The notes: a model not told the origin generated them from the sequence alone. Positions 1 to 9,300 are shown, counted from the stretch's first letter. The stretch: DNA of 47,107 nt from Reichenbachiella versicolor (GCF_003171675.1 NZ_QFZQ01000015.1:1-47107); one strand, 5' to 3'. Numbers and translations are program-made.

Positions 1-119
1 CTAAGCACCCACAGTTGTTGCCGTAGAGCACGTAGAAAAAATTTTTCTCTAATAGAAAACAGCTTAGATCATCAGTTATTTAGGTAATCTATGCATTGGT
101 ATGAAGAGACTTTCAGAAA

Positions 120-155
120 AAAAAAGCTCTCCTGATTTCTCAAGAGAGCTTTTTT
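120..155. terminator. Rho-independent terminator after cmk
   Basis: A 12-bp perfect stem (120-131 pairs with 144-155, core AGCTCTC/GAGAGCT) encloses a 12-nt loop and is flanked by A and T runs on both sides. It lies 20 bases past the cmk stop codon on the minus strand, where the T run follows the stem, so it should end the cmk transcript. The symmetric A/T flanks mean it could also stop transcription arriving from the left. Confidence 0.8.
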
Positions 156-175
156 ATTGAAAGGTAAATAGTTTA

Positions 176-856
176 TTAAACAGACATCTTACCTAATGCA
201 AGCTGAACGATCTCCTCTACTTGCTCTTCTAAGGTGAAATGTGTGGTGTCTACATCTATGGCATCCTCCGCCTTCTTTAATGGACTTTCCTCTCTTGTTG
301 AATCAATTTTATCTCTTTTACGAAGGTTTTCTTTGACGATATCTAGGTTTACTAAATTATCCTTATCGAATAGTTCTTTTTGACGACGCTCGGCGCGAAC
401 ATCAAAATCAGCGTTCATGAAAATTTTCAAATCTGCATCTGCGAATACTACTGTTCCTATGTCTCTTCCATCCAAGACAACTCCTTTGGATTTACCCATT
501 TTCTGCTGCTGTGATACCAATGCTACTCTTACCTCTTTGATCGCACTTACTTGACTCACATTTTGTGAAATTTCCATCTCACGAATCTTATCCTCGACAT
601 TAAGTCCATTGAGGTATGTTTCGTTGGCGCCTGTCTTTTCATTGATGTGAAAAGTGATTTCTATTTCATCTAAAGCTTTAGCAATTAGCTTTGGATTGGT
701 CAGTTCTATATGATTTTCTAAAAAGTACAATGTCACACATCGATACATAGCACCTGTATCGATGTAGTTATAATTAAGGGCTTTTGCTACAGCTTTGGCC
801 GTTGAACTTTTACCACAGGCTGAGTAGCCATCAATAGCAATGATTATTTTTTTCAT
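176..856 (-). CDS. cmk: Cytidylate kinase
   Basis: Cytidylate kinase phosphorylates CMP and dCMP with ATP in the cytoplasm, feeding CTP and dCTP synthesis. The 226-aa product has the typical family length. The N-terminal P-loop reads AIDGYSACGKSSTAK (about residues 7-21), a slightly altered GPxGxGKS/T; YIDTGAMYR (about 31-39) is the conserved CMP-binding stretch. VVLDGRDIGTVVFADADLKIF (split around residues 126-147) carries the conserved GRDIGT, and the lid/NMP region RRQKEL...RDKIDSTREESPLKKAEDAI is standard. The ATG at 856 is the only sensible start. A 46-codon lipoprotein gene ends 33 bases upstream, so the two are probably co-transcribed. A strong hairpin follows the stop. Identification is secure. 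Confidence 0.97.
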   Translation of the reverse strand: MKKIIIAIDGYSACGKSSTAKAVAKALNYNYIDTGAMYRCVTLYFLENHIELTNPKLIAKALDEIEITFHINEKTGANETYLNGLNVEDKIREMEISQNVSQVSAIKEVRVALVSQQQKMGKSKGVVLDGRDIGTVVFADADLKIFMNADFDVRAERRQKELFDKDNLVNLDIVKENLRKRDKIDSTREESPLKKAEDAIDVDTTHFTLEEQVEEIVQLALGKMSV

Positions 857-889
857 GGGTTATTGGGTTTATTTAATTGGATCTAGTGA

Positions 890-1030
890 TTAGCAATCTT
901 TAACTGGACAGGGTATTGGCTTACCTTTTTTAATAGTTCTAGGTTTTCTTTCTTTTGGGTGATGCGAAGACTTGCACGATCCTAGACTCATTACTAGTCC
1001 GAGAAATATGATGAGGAATAGCGATCTCAA
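890..1030 (-). CDS. Very small lipoprotein (46 aa), upstream of cmk
   Basis: A 46-codon frame reads as a complete bacterial lipoprotein. It has a short basic start (residues 1-2), a hydrophobic stretch LFLIIFLGLVMSL (about 4-16) and a lipobox-like LGSC with Cys19 as the likely lipidated residue. A short basic mature part follows, ending KGKPIPCPVKDC, with two cysteines four residues apart. The only in-frame start near the signal sequence is TTG at 1028-1030; the frame opens after a TGA a few codons upstream, and the internal ATG at codon 14 would cut the signal peptide. It is 33 bases from cmk and on the same strand. Function is unknown. Signal peptide plus lipobox in so short a frame is unlikely by chance, but expression is not shown. 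Confidence 0.6.
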   Translation of the reverse strand: MRSLFLIIFLGLVMSLGSCKSSHHPKERKPRTIKKGKPIPCPVKDC

Positions 1031-1145
1031 TTGACTTTTGTTTTTGATGAGACATCAAATATAATATCTAAATGTACAAAACGGACTGAAGTCTTATGGT
1101 ATGAACTGTATTATGTAGATTTATACGGAATAAACACTTACTAGT

Positions 1146-2198
1146 ATGATGCAGACTAATTCCATCAAATGGCCTGAGATATTTAGTCTTGGTTTTCTCA
1201 GTGTATCTATCGCTATCAGCTGGGTAGCTTATCATGAATACCAACCTCATCTTCTTGAGGCTTTCGATCTTCAAAATCTTGCTTCATTACTCATCTATGC
1301 CAAGGCAGTCGTACTTATAGTAGTACCTCCTCTAGCGGGATTAGTTGCTGACTATTTTATGAGAAAGAGACACAATTATTTTCTTATTTTCTCTATTGGT
1401 ATCAGTGTCACGGCTATGATTTTTATGGTAGTAGCGAGCATCATAGGTGCTGGCCCATTAGGAGCATTAAGCCATATTCTTCCATTGATGGTTATCCTGT
1501 GGTTAATCTCCATGAATATTTTTGTTAGTCCTGCCTTTTCTATGATAGATGCTTTTGCTCCTGTGGATAGATTGCCGGTAGTGGTAGGTTTTCTGGTCTT
1601 TGTTACTGAATTAGTTTATGCATTAGAGCCTGTAGTGGTACAGCTAGTCAATTTCTTTGGTGCTACGATGACTTTTATCGTTGGAGGTATTTTAATCGCT
1701 TCTTCAGGACTTATATTTTATAGAGTGTCTTCTAAAAATGTTATTCAGCATAGACGATCGGAATCTTTGCAATCTGATTCAAAATACCTTCCAATTATTG
1801 TTATCGCATTAATATTGGGTCTAGCCAAAGCTATTATTATAGAGTTTCTTCCTGAAAGAGCTTTCTTTGGAACGTGGAGTGGCCAGCAGGTATCATTGGC
1901 TATGCTAGCTCTATCTGCTGTAATAACCTTTATTCTGAGTCAAAGTATCAAAAAATACAATTACACCAAGCTAATTTTATTTGCTACAGGTTTAACTGTA
2001 ATTGGATGCATTTTACTTCTGGGTATTAGTTATGCGCCTTCTGTAGTCTTAATAGCCATTGGGCTTTCGTTATTCAATCTTGTTGGGCTTCCATTTGCCA
2101 TAACTAATTTATCAGCAAGAGGACTAACAGCGGGAGTTGGTATTTTTATTGGGGTATCAGAGATCTTCACAGGGATATTGGAGATTATGTTCCAATAA
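1146..2198 (+). CDS. MFS-type permease
   Basis: This is a polytopic inner-membrane protein of 350 aa with roughly 10-11 hydrophobic segments. The cytoplasmic loop after segment 2 reads PPLAGLVADYFMRKRHNYF (about residues 59-77), which resembles the MFS motif A between helices 2 and 3 (G-x-x-x-D-x-x-x-R-[KR]). The two halves are separated by a hydrophilic linker at about residues 198-213 (SSKNVIQHRRSESLQSDSK), as expected of an MFS protein. It is shorter than the common 400-450 aa, so one or two helices may be missing. Substrate cannot be told from the sequence. Start codons ATGATG at 1146/1149 are both possible. It is divergent from the small lipoprotein/cmk pair and ends at a strong bidirectional terminator. 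Confidence 0.75.
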   Translation: MMQTNSIKWPEIFSLGFLSVSIAISWVAYHEYQPHLLEAFDLQNLASLLIYAKAVVLIVVPPLAGLVADYFMRKRHNYFLIFSIGISVTAMIFMVVASIIGAGPLGALSHILPLMVILWLISMNIFVSPAFSMIDAFAPVDRLPVVVGFLVFVTELVYALEPVVVQLVNFFGATMTFIVGGILIASSGLIFYRVSSKNVIQHRRSESLQSDSKYLPIIVIALILGLAKAIIIEFLPERAFFGTWSGQQVSLAMLALSAVITFILSQSIKKYNYTKLILFATGLTVIGCILLLGISYAPSVVLIAIGLSLFNLVGLPFAITNLSARGLTAGVGIFIGVSEIFTGILEIMFQ

Positions 2199-2240
2199 AC
2201 TATTCGAATTATAGTAAGAAGTATGATACTGGATAGATCA

Positions 2241-2279
2241 AAAAAAGGACTTGTTTTACGAGAAATCAAGTCCTTTTTT
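2241..2279. terminator. Bidirectional terminator between permease and DUF4249 gene
   Basis: A perfect 13-bp stem (2241-2253 with 2267-2279; AAAAAAGGACTTG/CAAGTCCTTTTTT) surrounds a 13-nt loop. A and T tracts flank both arms, so it can terminate the permease transcript from the left and the DUF4249/TonB receptor transcript from the right. It sits between two convergent genes. Confidence 0.9.
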
Positions 2280-2310
2280 AATCATTGATATATTCCCTTT
2301 TAGCAAGAGG

Positions 2311-3267
2311 TTACTCCGGGCATTCGATTTCCAACTCTTCAGTAAAGAAACACCCTAGGGGTAGAACTTCATCTAGAACTAATTGTCTTTCGCCAACTGC
2401 AACGGCGGCTATATTGAACATTCCCATTACTAGCTCTCCTTCTACCGATGAAGTAATATTGGTAGTAACATTGTTGAGAGGTGCCTCAAACAATGCTCCA
2501 AAGCCTGCTTCACGATCTGATTGTGCAATTACTAAATTTAAAAAATCGAAAGCATCTTCAGATATTGAATGAATTTCCACTTTGACGACATCTCCTTCTT
2601 CATAAATTGGAATTTCATCGAAATCATTGATGCTAAATCTAATGGGAGGAATAAAAGTTACTCCATTCTGGTCTTCTCCTCCTGATTCTGAAAAAGCGGC
2701 ATCGTAAGCGATATTGATATCATTGACGGTGTATAAAAACTCTCCATTCTTATAGGCTTTTACCCAATAGGTGTTTCCTATCTCTGGTCTGTCCAAAGCT
2801 TGAAAATCAGCTCGAACGTAATCTCCTTCAAATGGATCTTCTTCTTCTACGAAATAGACGGTATCTACTGAGGTAGTGGGTAGCATGGTCGTGCTAGCAC
2901 TGTAAGTAGTAGAGCCATCGACTATCGTCAAAGTATATGTCTGACCTATTGTTCCTAGTCCCTTGTCATCAGAAGAATTCCAAACGTACCTGCCATCCGT
3001 ATTTTCAACAAAGTCGAATCGTATCCCGTCTCCATCTGTGACATAAACCTCGGCTCCTGTTACCCCCGGAGGCAGTCCTTCATTGTCAAAGAAATCTGTT
3101 GATCTTGTCAGTGTAATCGTCTGTGTAGTATTAAGATTGTCTAACCATGCATCAACGGTAAATACTGGTTCGTTATCCTTTAAATCTATATTGACTTCAT
3201 CGGTACATGAAACAAATGCAATCATCAATCCGACAAGTAGTAAAGCATTAAATTTTAATCTGTTCAT
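2311..3267 (-). CDS. DUF4249 family outer-membrane lipoprotein, TonB receptor partner
   Basis: The 318-aa protein has a lipoprotein signal: hydrophobic LLLVGLMIAFVSC with Cys21 as the lipidated residue. The mature part begins with the DUF4249-type pattern DEVNIDLKDNEPVFTVDAWL, followed by beta-rich sequence (TQTITLTRSTDFFD, GAEVYVTDGDG) that resembles the immunoglobulin-like N-terminal part of this family. DUF4249 proteins are nearly always encoded directly after a TonB-dependent receptor in Bacteroidota and are thought to help capture or hand over its ligand at the cell surface. That is the arrangement here: the receptor stop is only 4 bases upstream. The sequence does not reveal the ligand. 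Confidence 0.85.
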   Translation of the reverse strand: MNRLKFNALLLVGLMIAFVSCTDEVNIDLKDNEPVFTVDAWLDNLNTTQTITLTRSTDFFDNEGLPPGVTGAEVYVTDGDGIRFDFVENTDGRYVWNSSDDKGLGTIGQTYTLTIVDGSTTYSASTTMLPTTSVDTVYFVEEEDPFEGDYVRADFQALDRPEIGNTYWVKAYKNGEFLYTVNDINIAYDAAFSESGGEDQNGVTFIPPIRFSINDFDEIPIYEEGDVVKVEIHSISEDAFDFLNLVIAQSDREAGFGALFEAPLNNVTTNITSSVEGELVMGMFNIAAVAVGERQLVLDEVLPLGCFFTEELEIECPE

Positions 3268-3271
3268 CGAC

Positions 3272-5650
3272 TTAGAAGTTAAAATTATAGGATATTGAAG
3301 GAACTAATGATCCAAGTATAGATGTCTGAAGTGCCTGTGTGTTCACTGGCTTTCCTGGTTCAAACTCTGCATCTGGATCAGCTATGAAGGTAATGCTGAA
3401 TGGATTTCGGTTCGCATATAAATTGTAAACGGAGAATACCCAATAGCTCTGCCATTTCTTGAGCTCGCCATTAGACTTATACTTTTTGTTCTTCAGTGTG
3501 GCTGCTACATCTAATCGATGATAAACTGGCAGTCTAAAATTGTTTCGTCCATCAACTACATAGATTGGATAGCCTTGTACGTAGGACTTAGTAGTAGGAA
3601 CAGAAATTGGTGTACCTGTCAAGAAAGTAAAGTTGGCTGATAGGGATAGCCTTTCTGTCAAATCATAAAACGATGCTACTTTCACACTATGTGTCTGATC
3701 AAATCGAGTAGGATACCAGTTGTTTTCATTGATACCGTCTACCTGAAGCTCTGTACGGGCAATGGTGTAACTTACCCAACCGGTCAATTTACCAGTATTC
3801 TTTCTTAATACTGTCTCTATACCATAGGCTCGACCATCTCCTGCTAAAATATCTCCTTCGAGTCTTTCATTGATAAGTAAGTCTGCTCCATCAATGTAGT
3901 CGATTTGATTCTTGGTCCATCGGTAATATGTCTCGGCTGAGAATTCGATACTGTTGTTATTGAAGTTTTTAAACCAACCTACTGCAGCTTGATGTCCTAT
4001 CTGTGGTTCAATATTGTTGCTACTTGGCATCCATACGTCGAATGGTGTCGAGGCGGCTGTATTGGATATCAGGTGGATGTATTGAGCGTTTTTATCATAG
4101 CTGGCCTTAATAGAATTGGAAGAGTTCAACTCGTATTTAGCGGCAAATCTTGGTTCTATGGTATTGTAATTCGCAATTATATCTCCAGAGGATACATCTA
4201 CTTCATCTAGTAATTCCTTGCGAACTCCGGGCTCTCCATCTTCGCTGTAGATGTATTTTTTACCTGAGCCTAATAGCTGAAACATTGAGAAACGAAGACC
4301 ATATCTCAAATCTAATTTTGAATTGATCTTGTGATTGTTGTCCAGATGTAGGGCTGATTGTAATGTTCTTCGATCTCCTTGTGTTAAATCAATTACCACG
4401 CCATTCGTAACTCCTGTTACTATTGCTGGTTCGAAGTCTAGCATGGAGAAATTCCCTCCAAAAGTCAATTCGTTGTTGGAATTGAGGAAATATGTGAACT
4501 CAGGGATCAAATCGTAAGTGGTCACATTGGATGCCCAGTCAAATCTGTTGTCATCGTCGGTACCAAATGTCAATGCGTAATCATATTTACTAGTCAGTGC
4601 TGTCAGGTTCATGAATAGTCTACTGGTGAAAATATGATTCCATCTTAGTGTCAGCGTTCGGTTACCCCAGTTGATTCCTTGTCCTCCGCCGAAACCAAAG
4701 TTGTCTCTTCCTAGATATCCTGATAGGTAAATTCTGTTCTTATCATTGACATTCCAGTTGGTCTTGGCTGTGAAATCGTAAAAGTTCAACGCTACTCCGT
4801 CATCGAATACGTCTGTAAATGGTCTTGCCAATACGTCGATATATGATCTACGCCCTGCTACGATAAAGGAGGCTTTGTCCTTGGCGATGGGTCCTTCGAA
4901 GGCTAGTCGACTAAATATTGCTCCGATTCCTCCTTGACCATGAAATTCTTTGGCATTGCCTTCTTTCATCCTTACATCGAGTACGGAAGCTATTCTACCT
5001 CCGTATCTAGCGGGCATGCCGCCTTTATACAGCTGCACGTCTTTTACAGCATCAGGATTGAATACCGAAAAGAAACCTAGCATGTGTGATGAATTGTAGA
5101 CTTGTGCTTCGTCGAGAAGTACATTGTTTTGACCTACGTTACCTCCTCGGACATTGAAGCCTGAGGCTCCTTCTCCTACTGTACTGACTCCTGGTAGTTG
5201 CTGAATACTTTTGATGACATCGACTTCACCAAGAAAAGCGGGCATTTTGGAGATTGTTTTCATCTCCAGTTTACTGACACTCATCTGGACGCCAGTGACA
5301 TTGACATCATCTGCTTCACCTTTAATGACTACTTCTTCCAGTTTTTGACCTCCATCGGCCAATTCGATATCGACTCTCTGATCACCTGATGAAAGGTCTA
5401 TCATAGAGGTTTTATTGTCAAAGCCTACGTACCTGTACTCCATCTCATATTGTCCAGCTGGAAGGGTGAGTGAATAGAATCCATATACATTGGTGACGAC
5501 ACCTTTAGCCGTTCCTTTGATTAGAACCGATGCTCCTATGAGGGTTTCACCGTTTGAAGCGTCTTTGACGTAGCCGCTGACGGTGTAGTTTTGAGCCATT
5601 GCCATACCTGACATCATCAAGCACATGGCTAAGGCTAGTATTTTGTTCAT
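3272..5650 (-). CDS. TonB-dependent outer-membrane receptor with carboxypeptidase-regulatory-like N-domain
   Basis: I place the start at the ATG at 5650, which gives a clean signal peptide (MNKILALAMCLMMSGMAMAQ); the frame is open further upstream but that part has no signal character. The mature protein begins with a CarboxypepD_reg-like domain (about residues 22-105: SGYVKDASNGETLIGASVLI...GFYSLTLPAGQYEM), followed by a plug domain containing the FNVRGGNVGQNNVLLDEAQV segment and GGMPARYGGRIASVLD. A beta-barrel of about 500 residues follows, ending YNFNF with the terminal aromatic typical of barrel proteins. Such receptors import ligands across the outer membrane using TonB-ExbBD energy. The next gene is a DUF4249 lipoprotein 4 bases downstream. 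The cargo is unknown; no SusD-like gene is present, so this is not a classical polysaccharide-utilisation pair. Confidence 0.92.
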   Translation of the reverse strand: MNKILALAMCLMMSGMAMAQNYTVSGYVKDASNGETLIGASVLIKGTAKGVVTNVYGFYSLTLPAGQYEMEYRYVGFDNKTSMIDLSSGDQRVDIELADGGQKLEEVVIKGEADDVNVTGVQMSVSKLEMKTISKMPAFLGEVDVIKSIQQLPGVSTVGEGASGFNVRGGNVGQNNVLLDEAQVYNSSHMLGFFSVFNPDAVKDVQLYKGGMPARYGGRIASVLDVRMKEGNAKEFHGQGGIGAIFSRLAFEGPIAKDKASFIVAGRRSYIDVLARPFTDVFDDGVALNFYDFTAKTNWNVNDKNRIYLSGYLGRDNFGFGGGQGINWGNRTLTLRWNHIFTSRLFMNLTALTSKYDYALTFGTDDDNRFDWASNVTTYDLIPEFTYFLNSNNELTFGGNFSMLDFEPAIVTGVTNGVVIDLTQGDRRTLQSALHLDNNHKINSKLDLRYGLRFSMFQLLGSGKKYIYSEDGEPGVRKELLDEVDVSSGDIIANYNTIEPRFAAKYELNSSNSIKASYDKNAQYIHLISNTAASTPFDVWMPSSNNIEPQIGHQAAVGWFKNFNNNSIEFSAETYYRWTKNQIDYIDGADLLINERLEGDILAGDGRAYGIETVLRKNTGKLTGWVSYTIARTELQVDGINENNWYPTRFDQTHSVKVASFYDLTERLSLSANFTFLTGTPISVPTTKSYVQGYPIYVVDGRNNFRLPVYHRLDVAATLKNKKYKSNGELKKWQSYWVFSVYNLYANRNPFSITFIADPDAEFEPGKPVNTQALQTSILGSLVPSISYNFNF

Positions 5651-5886
5651 ATAGAATGGTAGTGTTTTGAAACTTAGTTTAGAATCTTGTTGATTTATTA
5701 CAAATTGAATAAAACAAATCAATACGACGCTCAAAGCTAGTATGATGTTTCAAGAACCAAGGGTATTGTTTAATAAACTCTGGGTAAACCTTTTTATATA
5801 TTGCTTCAATGGACTTTCTGGAGATGAAAGCAATAACAAGTAGGGAATGCTGTGAAACTCACCATTGCTCAAACTAAGAGGTTTCT

Positions 5887-5914
5887 CTACTTTCTTGCTT
5901 GATCAAGAAAGTAG
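5887..5914. repeat. Palindrome, possible REP-like interspersed repeat
   Basis: A perfect 11-bp inverted repeat (CTACTTTCTTG at 5887-5897, complement at 5904-5914) surrounds the loop CTTGAT. It lies in the 390-bp stretch 5651-6040, which holds no gene I can support: frames are short and show no protein character. There is no T run after the stem, so it does not look like a normal terminator. It may be a relic of a REP element like those found around the two RAYT genes further right, but its sequence is different from theirs. Confidence 0.45.
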
Positions 5915-6040
5915 CTAAGAAGTCAAGTCTGTAAATCAAAAGGCTAAATTTCTGATTCCTTTTCGCTACTGCCGAAAATGACCTTTAACTTTAAAATATA
6001 ACTGTCTTAAGCTGAAAGCTCATTTTAGAGAGTTATATTT

Positions 6041-8064
6041 CTATTTTTTAACTACTTTCTGAAAAAGTAGTACTTTGCCTGCATCTTTGACTAGTAATTG
6101 ATAGGTGCCATTCTTCAACTGGGCGGCATCTATCGAAATCGGTTTTTGAGAGGTGCCTTTAGTTTGCTTAAGAACTAGTCGCCCTTCAATATCAAATATT
6201 TCGATAGTCAATGGAGAGATGTCAAAATTCTGATCTAGGAATAATGTTGATTGGAAGGGGTTGGGGTATACAGTGTGATTTTCATCTGAATTGTTATTTA
6301 TTTTATTGACCACAGCGCTGGCAGGTAATAGACTTCTGATGACAAGATTGGGGTTACTTAGTGTTCTTCCTGACGATGAAGTGCATCCTAGTGATGCAAA
6401 AATCAAATAAGAATTATCAGTACTTGATCTTTCTAGGCCTTTTGTTTCTATTTCTGTACTGACTAGATGTACTTCATTGGCCTGATAAACTTCCTAAGTG
6501 ATCGCTATTGTAGAATCATTCACTGGATTGGTATCTACAATCTTAGTACTGTCTACTAGTATCGAATAGTCAATGTCACAGTTATTAATATCTTTTGCAA
6601 TGATCTGATCTGTGATTATCTGATTTTCCCCTAGTATAATCGGCGACAACACACTGTCTTGACTGAGTACACATGTACCGTTATCAATTTCGGCTAGGAG
6701 AGAATAGTTTAAAGGTCTGGATTGGTACAGCCTGGGATAGTGTATCCTGTTGATAATATTGACTCTGAATAGGTACAGGTTCCGTTGTCTAAATTGGCTG
6801 ATATACTGTAGTTGGATGCATTAGGGTCTGTACATCCTGAGACTTTGCCTGGTATTCCGTATAGGCATGTTCCATTGTCTATGGTAGCGGATGTCATGTA
6901 ATTAAGCGCTGTGGCATCTGTACACCCTGATATGGGGGCGGGTACGGCGATTGAGATTATTTTCTTTGTATTGGTACAGGTAGAGTCTTTATTGAAAAAG
7001 TCAATGAAGGCATATTGCTTTCCATAACCATCGAAAACATGAGAGATACTTTGACCAAATAATACAGTAGTATCTGCAGTATTGCTCTCTTCCGTTATTC
7101 TCCATCTATATACAGAGCCTTCTAATGCTTGATCGGTTACTATAGCTGTGTAATTGGTGGTTAGGCCATTTTGGCTGGTACTGATTTCTATATCACATTT
7201 CGGCTGAACGTCGGTGACTAGCTGTTGTAGATTGAAACAAGTAGAATCTTCGTTGGCAAAGAATAAGGAAATATGCTGCTTGCCATATTCCTTGAATTGA
7301 TAACTGACATTTCGCTGATCAAATTTATTGGTATCGGCTGAAAATTTCTGCTCGGTGATATGCCATCTATAGGTACCACTAAGATCTGGGTCGTCATGTA
7401 GGGCTTTGTATTCTACTCTATCTCCTTCGATGGTGACTGATGGGGTGACGTCACAAGGTTGAATATCAGTGACTAATTCTTTTCTATCAAAGCATGTGGA
7501 ATCTTCATTGGCAAAGAATACGAAAGCATGCTGCTTGCCATATTCCTTGAATTCATAACTGAAGTTTCGCTGATAAAAGTTATTGGTATCTGGTGAAAAT
7601 TTTTGCTCGGTGATATACCATGTATAGGTGCCGCTAAGATCTGGGTCGTCATGTAGGGCTTAGTATTCTACTCTATCTCCTTTGATAGTGACTGATGGGG
7701 TGACGTCACAAGGTTGAATATCAGTGACTAATTCTTTTCTATCAAAGCATGTGGAATCTTCATTGGCAAAGAATACGAAAGCATGTTGCTTGCCATATTC
7801 CTTGAATTCATAACTGAAGTTTCGCTGATAAAAGTTATTGGTATCCGGTGAAAATTTTTGCTCGGTGATATACCATGTATAGGTGCCGCTAAGATCTGGG
7901 TCGTCATGTAGGGCTTTGTATTCTACTCTATCTCCTTTGATAGTGACTGATGGGGTGACCTCGCATACTTGGGCTTGCGATGAGAATGCTGAAATGGTGC
8001 AAAATGCGCAGAGTACTGAAGTGATGGAAAGGCTAAATTTAATTTTATGTATTTTTAATTGCAA
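6041..8064 (-). pseudogene. Decayed T9SS-exported secreted protein with 85-aa repeats
   Basis: Read across three lesions, this is one gene for a secreted protein of about 670 aa. It starts at ATG 8064 with a signal peptide (LSITSVLCAFCTISAFSSQAQ). Three to four 85-residue repeats follow (each beginning C-[DE]-V-T-P-S-V-T-I). Next come three short GCTDPNA.NYS..A..DNGTC motifs of a type common in secreted Bacteroidota proteins, and last a type A T9SS sorting tail (VYPNPFQSTLFLDQ ... GTYQLLVKDAGK). The lesions are: a nonsense TAA at 7660-7662, where sister repeats have AAA (Lys); a single-base loss near 6710, shifting GCTNPDALNYS-like coding into a stop; and a nonsense TAG at 6494-6496. All stretches between the lesions remain protein-like, so decay is recent. 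If intact, the product would be exported through T9SS and anchored or released at the surface. Confidence 0.8.
6950..7965 (-). repeat. Tandem 255-bp coding repeats (about four units)
   Basis: Three units with an exact 255-bp (85-codon) period are visible: 7711-7965, 7456-7710 and 7201-7455. The first two are nearly identical in DNA; the third is a little more diverged. A fourth, clearly diverged unit with one extra codon occupies about 6950-7197. The in-phase period and gradient of divergence point to duplication by unequal recombination inside the gene. The nonsense mutation at 7660-7662 lies in the second unit only, so it arose after the last duplication. Confidence 0.9.
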
Positions 8065-8600
8065 TATATTGATAGCTCAAATATGCGATACAGTTATGAA
8101 CTATCCAATATTGAATGAGAAGACTTTAAAAAAGGAGGATGATAATACTTTCGAAACGATAGCATTCAAAACTGAAATGTAGCGACTACCAAAAATACTG
8201 TCTTGTTCATACCTTTTGTTGATAGATGTCTACAAGGTTCACTGGACTTGGTATTATTGATTTTCTTCTTCTTTGATTTTGAAATGGACTATGAAATTTT
8301 GACTCTAAATGTTAGAATAGTTTAATTTAATCTATCATAATTATAATTCATTATAGATTTATTTACATTTAACATTAGATTATTGTAATTTTTGTTAATC
8401 AAATTCTATAGCTGTATTGGTTTATTTACATTTTGTATAGAACAAGTTTAATCCGATCTTGTACGATTATAATTGGGTCTACTAAGAATGCAAATCGGAC
8501 ACGAAAGACAGTGTTTTTTGATATAAATCCGTTGTTCACGATGTGTGTTTCGAATAAGTTAATATTTTCGAGCCATCTTTAACTTTAACATAATACACTT
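8065..8600. other. AT-rich gene-free stretch
   Basis: No gene is supported in these 536 bases. The sequence is strongly AT-rich around 8320-8440 and carries a direct repeat TTTATTTACATTT at 8358-8370 and 8421-8433. A 28-codon frame at about 8097-8182 on the plus strand has no features. The stretch probably holds the promoter(s) for the divergent neighbours: the decayed secreted protein on the minus strand and the helical protein starting at 8601. I could not fix a convincing TTTG/TAnnTTTG pair of the Bacteroidota sigma-A type. Confidence 0.5.
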
Positions 8601-9242
8601 ATGAAAAATGAATCGTTGAACAGGTATCAAATGATCTTATCTACTCAGAGTTACCTTGATTCTAACAGTGCCTCTTGGTCTGCTATTCCTATTATCAATA
8701 CCATGAAAACGGGTCTCGATGATACGATTCTCGGTATCAAGGAACAATTGAAAAGTACGGGACAGCGTACGGAGGGGCTCACGATCAGCAAAAACGAACT
8801 GAAGGAACAGATTGCTATCAAGGTGTCTATTCTTTCGGGCGCGCTTTCGGCTTATGCTTCTGTATCTGAAAATCAGGAACTGCTGAAGGATGGTAGTGTT
8901 ACCAAATCGGATATCGTGTCTATCAGGGATGCGGTATTTCCTGAACAGGTTTCGTCGGTCTCAGATTTAGTCTCTGCTCATCTAGCTGAGCTGGCTGACT
9001 ATGGGATCACTGAGGCTCAAATCACAAATCTGAATACTTCTGTGGATGACTTTAGGGAGCTGGTGGGTCAGCCTAGACTCAAACGGTCTGCGGCGAATCT
9101 TGCTAAAAAGGCTATTGATGAATTGATCAGTAGTGGTATGGAGATTTTAAACTCCAAACTGGATAAGGTGATGCTGCAGTTTCAGTTTTCGAATGCTTCT
9201 TTCTATGAGGGATACAAGAAGGCAAGGGTGATCGTGGATTGA
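8601..9242 (+). CDS. Helical protein of unknown function (213 aa)
   Basis: I do not recognise this gene. The 213-aa product has no signal peptide or membrane segment and is almost entirely amphipathic helix with many Ser, Leu, Ala and Glu residues (for example TGLDDTILGIKEQLKSTGQ and RSAANLAKKAIDELISSGME). It could form a cytoplasmic helical bundle. The ATG at 8601 follows an A/T-rich leader, and no closer start improves it. The coding part is visibly richer in G and C than its surroundings. It stands alone: the preceding 536 bases are gene-free, and a good hairpin terminator follows 31 bases after the stop. No function can be inferred from the neighbourhood. Confidence 0.7.
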   Translation: MKNESLNRYQMILSTQSYLDSNSASWSAIPIINTMKTGLDDTILGIKEQLKSTGQRTEGLTISKNELKEQIAIKVSILSGALSAYASVSENQELLKDGSVTKSDIVSIRDAVFPEQVSSVSDLVSAHLAELADYGITEAQITNLNTSVDDFRELVGQPRLKRSAANLAKKAIDELISSGMEILNSKLDKVMLQFQFSNASFYEGYKKARVIVD

Positions 9243-9273
9243 ATCTAGACGGCTTGACAGTTGTCAAAACATG

Positions 9274-9300
9274 AAAGCGCAAGGGAAACTTTGCGCTTTT
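9274..9300 (+). terminator. Terminator after the 213-aa gene
   Basis: A 9-bp stem AAAGCGCAA/TTGCGCTTT (9274-9282 with 9291-9299), possibly closing one more pair, has a loop of about 8 nt and is followed by a T run in the plus direction. It lies 31 bases past the stop of the helical protein gene. Confidence 0.8.

Noticed and set aside
1-116. Possible end of a gene at the left edge (frame 2 reads APTVVAVEHVEKIFL before a stop)
   Set aside because: The same frame has a stop at bases 2-4, and no family could be recognised from 15 residues.
1068-1274. 68-codon minus-strand frame over the permease start
   Set aside because: It overlaps the permease start antisense and lacks signal, domain or context support.
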